Positions 63,083 to 64,000 of a stretch of DNA of 64,000 nucleotides are shown piece after piece. Positions within the stretch are counted from its first letter, which is position 1; each line of letters starts with the position of its first letter. A program made the position numbers and the translations under genes. The stretch is from Roseomonas mucosa ATCC BAA-692 (GTDB lineage Bacteria; Pseudomonadota; Alphaproteobacteria; Acetobacterales; Acetobacteraceae): positions 310,001 through 374,000 of the forward strand of contig NZ_JHWD01000001.1 in assembly GCF_000622225.1 (NCBI RefSeq). The letters run 5' to 3'. Under the pieces are notes generated by a model, which did no database searches, was not told where the DNA came from, and saw nothing but the letters and a program-made list of their open reading frames with translations.

Positions 63083-63232
63083 GGATGTACGTCAACGGGT
63101 CCCGGACGCCAATCCACCTGGAGGCTCAGGGACCCCGCGGATGCCTGAGGTGTGATGCGCCCGTGCCGCATGCCGGTCCGAACGATGGGGGCGGCCGTGC
63201 GGTCCTGCGGCGGGCCGCACGGATAGGGGAAT

Positions 63233-63412
63233 TCAGGTCTTCTTTGTATGCCGCCGTGTCCGGGTCGTCCTGGAAGGCTTCGCCGGGGCGGACAAGGCGG
63301 CGCGGATCGCCTTGCTGCTCTGCTGGCGCCAGGCATTGGCGAAATGGCCCTGCCACCAGCCGGCCGTGCGGCTGGCAGCGCTCAGCCAGAGACTCATCGG
63401 TGTGCCCTTCAT
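63233..63412 (-). CDS. Small 59-residue basic protein
   Basis: Short ORF with strong coding-type codon bias (GC-rich third positions). From ATG 63412 it reads 'MKGTPMSLWLSAASRTAGWW', then 'QGHFANAWRQQSSKAIRAAL', ending in a very basic tail 'RTTRTRRHTKKT'; 63397 (MSLWL) is an alternative start. It looks like an amphipathic helical protein with a DNA- or RNA-binding-like tail. Family not recognised. Confidence 0.5.
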   Translation of the reverse strand: MKGTPMSLWLSAASRTAGWWQGHFANAWRQQSSKAIRAALSAPAKPSRTTRTRRHTKKT

Positions 63413-63502
63413 GCGGTCCGCTTCCTTGCAGCCGGAGACGGGCCGAGGCCCGGTACAGGGAAAAGCCTGCCCGGGCCTGTGGGTTTCGCCGGATGAGCGG
63501 GA

Positions 63503-64000
63503 TCAGCCGCCGCGGCCGTCGAAGCCCAGGAAGCCTGCTTCCGGCCGGGGCGTGCCGCCATTGCCCGCAGGGGCACGTCCGGTGGGGGCCTGCTCGGCCG
63601 TGCGCGTCGGGCGGGGGCTGGCGGCCTCGCGCGGGCCGGCCGGACTGCGCCCGCGCGCGGCTTCGCGCGAGGCCGCCGGACGGGACGGGCCGGAACGCGG
63701 CGCGGCGGCCTCGCGCGGCGGGGCGGAGGAAGGGCTGCTGGGGCGGAACGAGGCGCGGGCCGAAAGCAGGTAGAAGGCGATGTCGTTGCGCCCCCGGTCC
63801 ACCGCCGCGTCGATCGGCGTCAGGCCCAGGACGTTGCGGGCCTCCAGGTCGGCGCCGCGCGAAACGGCGTCGCGGGCGGCGGCCATGTCGCCCCGGGTGA
63901 TGGCGTCGAAGAGCTCGTCGTTCGGCGACATGCTGGACACGGGCTTGTCCGACGGGATCGCGCCGCCGGGGCCGTTGCCGGCGCCGGGCAGGGGCGGCGG
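63503..64000 (-). CDS. Ankyrin-repeat protein, 5' end outside the window
   Basis: The frame is open to the right edge, so the N-terminus is missing. The visible part has a Pro/Gly-rich stretch, then an ankyrin segment 'NDELFDAITRGDMAAARDAVSRGADLEARNVLGLTPIDAAVDRGRNDIAFYLLSARASF' of about two repeats, then a long Pro/Arg/Ala-rich C-terminus, probably disordered. It may be a secreted or envelope ankyrin protein; the start and any signal lie beyond 64000. Confidence 0.8.
   Translation of the reverse strand, partial: PPPLPGAGNGPGGAIPSDKPVSSMSPNDELFDAITRGDMAAARDAVSRGADLEARNVLGLTPIDAAVDRGRNDIAFYLLSARASFRPSSPSSAPPREAAAPRSGPSRPAASREAARGRSPAGPREAASPRPTRTAEQAPTGRAPAGNGGTPRPEAGFLGFDGRGG

Overview
The window looks like chromosomal DNA of a very GC-rich alphaproteobacterium, most likely an Acetobacteraceae member of the Roseomonas type. 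This is inferred from the third-codon-position GC, a CcrM methyltransferase with GANTC sites in its own promoter region, LexA boxes of the alphaproteobacterial GTTC-N7-GTTC type, an F0 operon with duplicated b/b' subunits, and the order mutY - dciA-like - dsbA-like - smc. No rRNA, tRNA, CRISPR array, insertion sequence or prophage was recognised.

Layout. 1-5 kb: moaB, a cupin, then leftward ispH-thrB-rnhA, a lipoprotein and an ankyrin protein. 5.0-7.5 kb: a leftward, locally AT-richer island that reads as a polymorphic-toxin/immunity array. It is a three-gene module (toxin tail, ATGA-coupled immunity-like gene, second immunity-like gene) present twice. The second copy has a frame-broken toxin leader but an intact, diverged toxin tail. 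7.6-12.9 kb: tandem glycine riboswitch and gcvT-gcvH-gcvP-NUDIX, the glycine cleavage operon. 13-16 kb: a CDF metal exporter, an alpha/beta hydrolase and rnhB. 15.9-17.7 kb: a cluster of hairpins, a small protein and ccrM.

17.8-22.1 kb: two WcbI-like proteins, an adenylate-forming ligase and a stand-alone acyl carrier protein in one rightward operon, probably a surface-glycan acylation system. 22.4-29.7 kb: leftward mutY-bioY, and rightward dciA-like, dsbA-like and smc. 29.8-34.4 kb: an MsbA-like exporter, then the F0 operon atpI-atpB-atpE-atpF'-atpF with a strong two-way terminator. 34.5-36.7 kb: a PA0069/Rv2578c-type radical SAM protein whose promoter is bracketed by two LexA boxes, divergent from an unrecognised protein.

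37-51 kb: mostly single housekeeping and transport genes (DedA, HisKA_2 kinase, RluA-type pseudouridine synthase, branched-chain aminotransferase, type-2 malate/lactate dehydrogenase, SpoU methyltransferase, TctC-type binding protein, YnfA, diguanylate cyclase, two MFS transporters, peptide-binding protein, SDR). 52-57.4 kb: the leftward phosphate regulon pstSCAB-phoU-phoB behind a Pho box. 57.4-63.1 kb: a membrane protein, then an MCE/Mla-type lipid transport operon translationally coupled to a flavin amine oxidase. The right edge holds a small new ORF and a truncated ankyrin-repeat gene.

The best candidates for new biology are the duplicated toxin/immunity module (5-7.5 kb), the SOS-controlled radical SAM gene (35.7 kb) and the WcbI/ligase/ACP cluster (17.9-22.1 kb).
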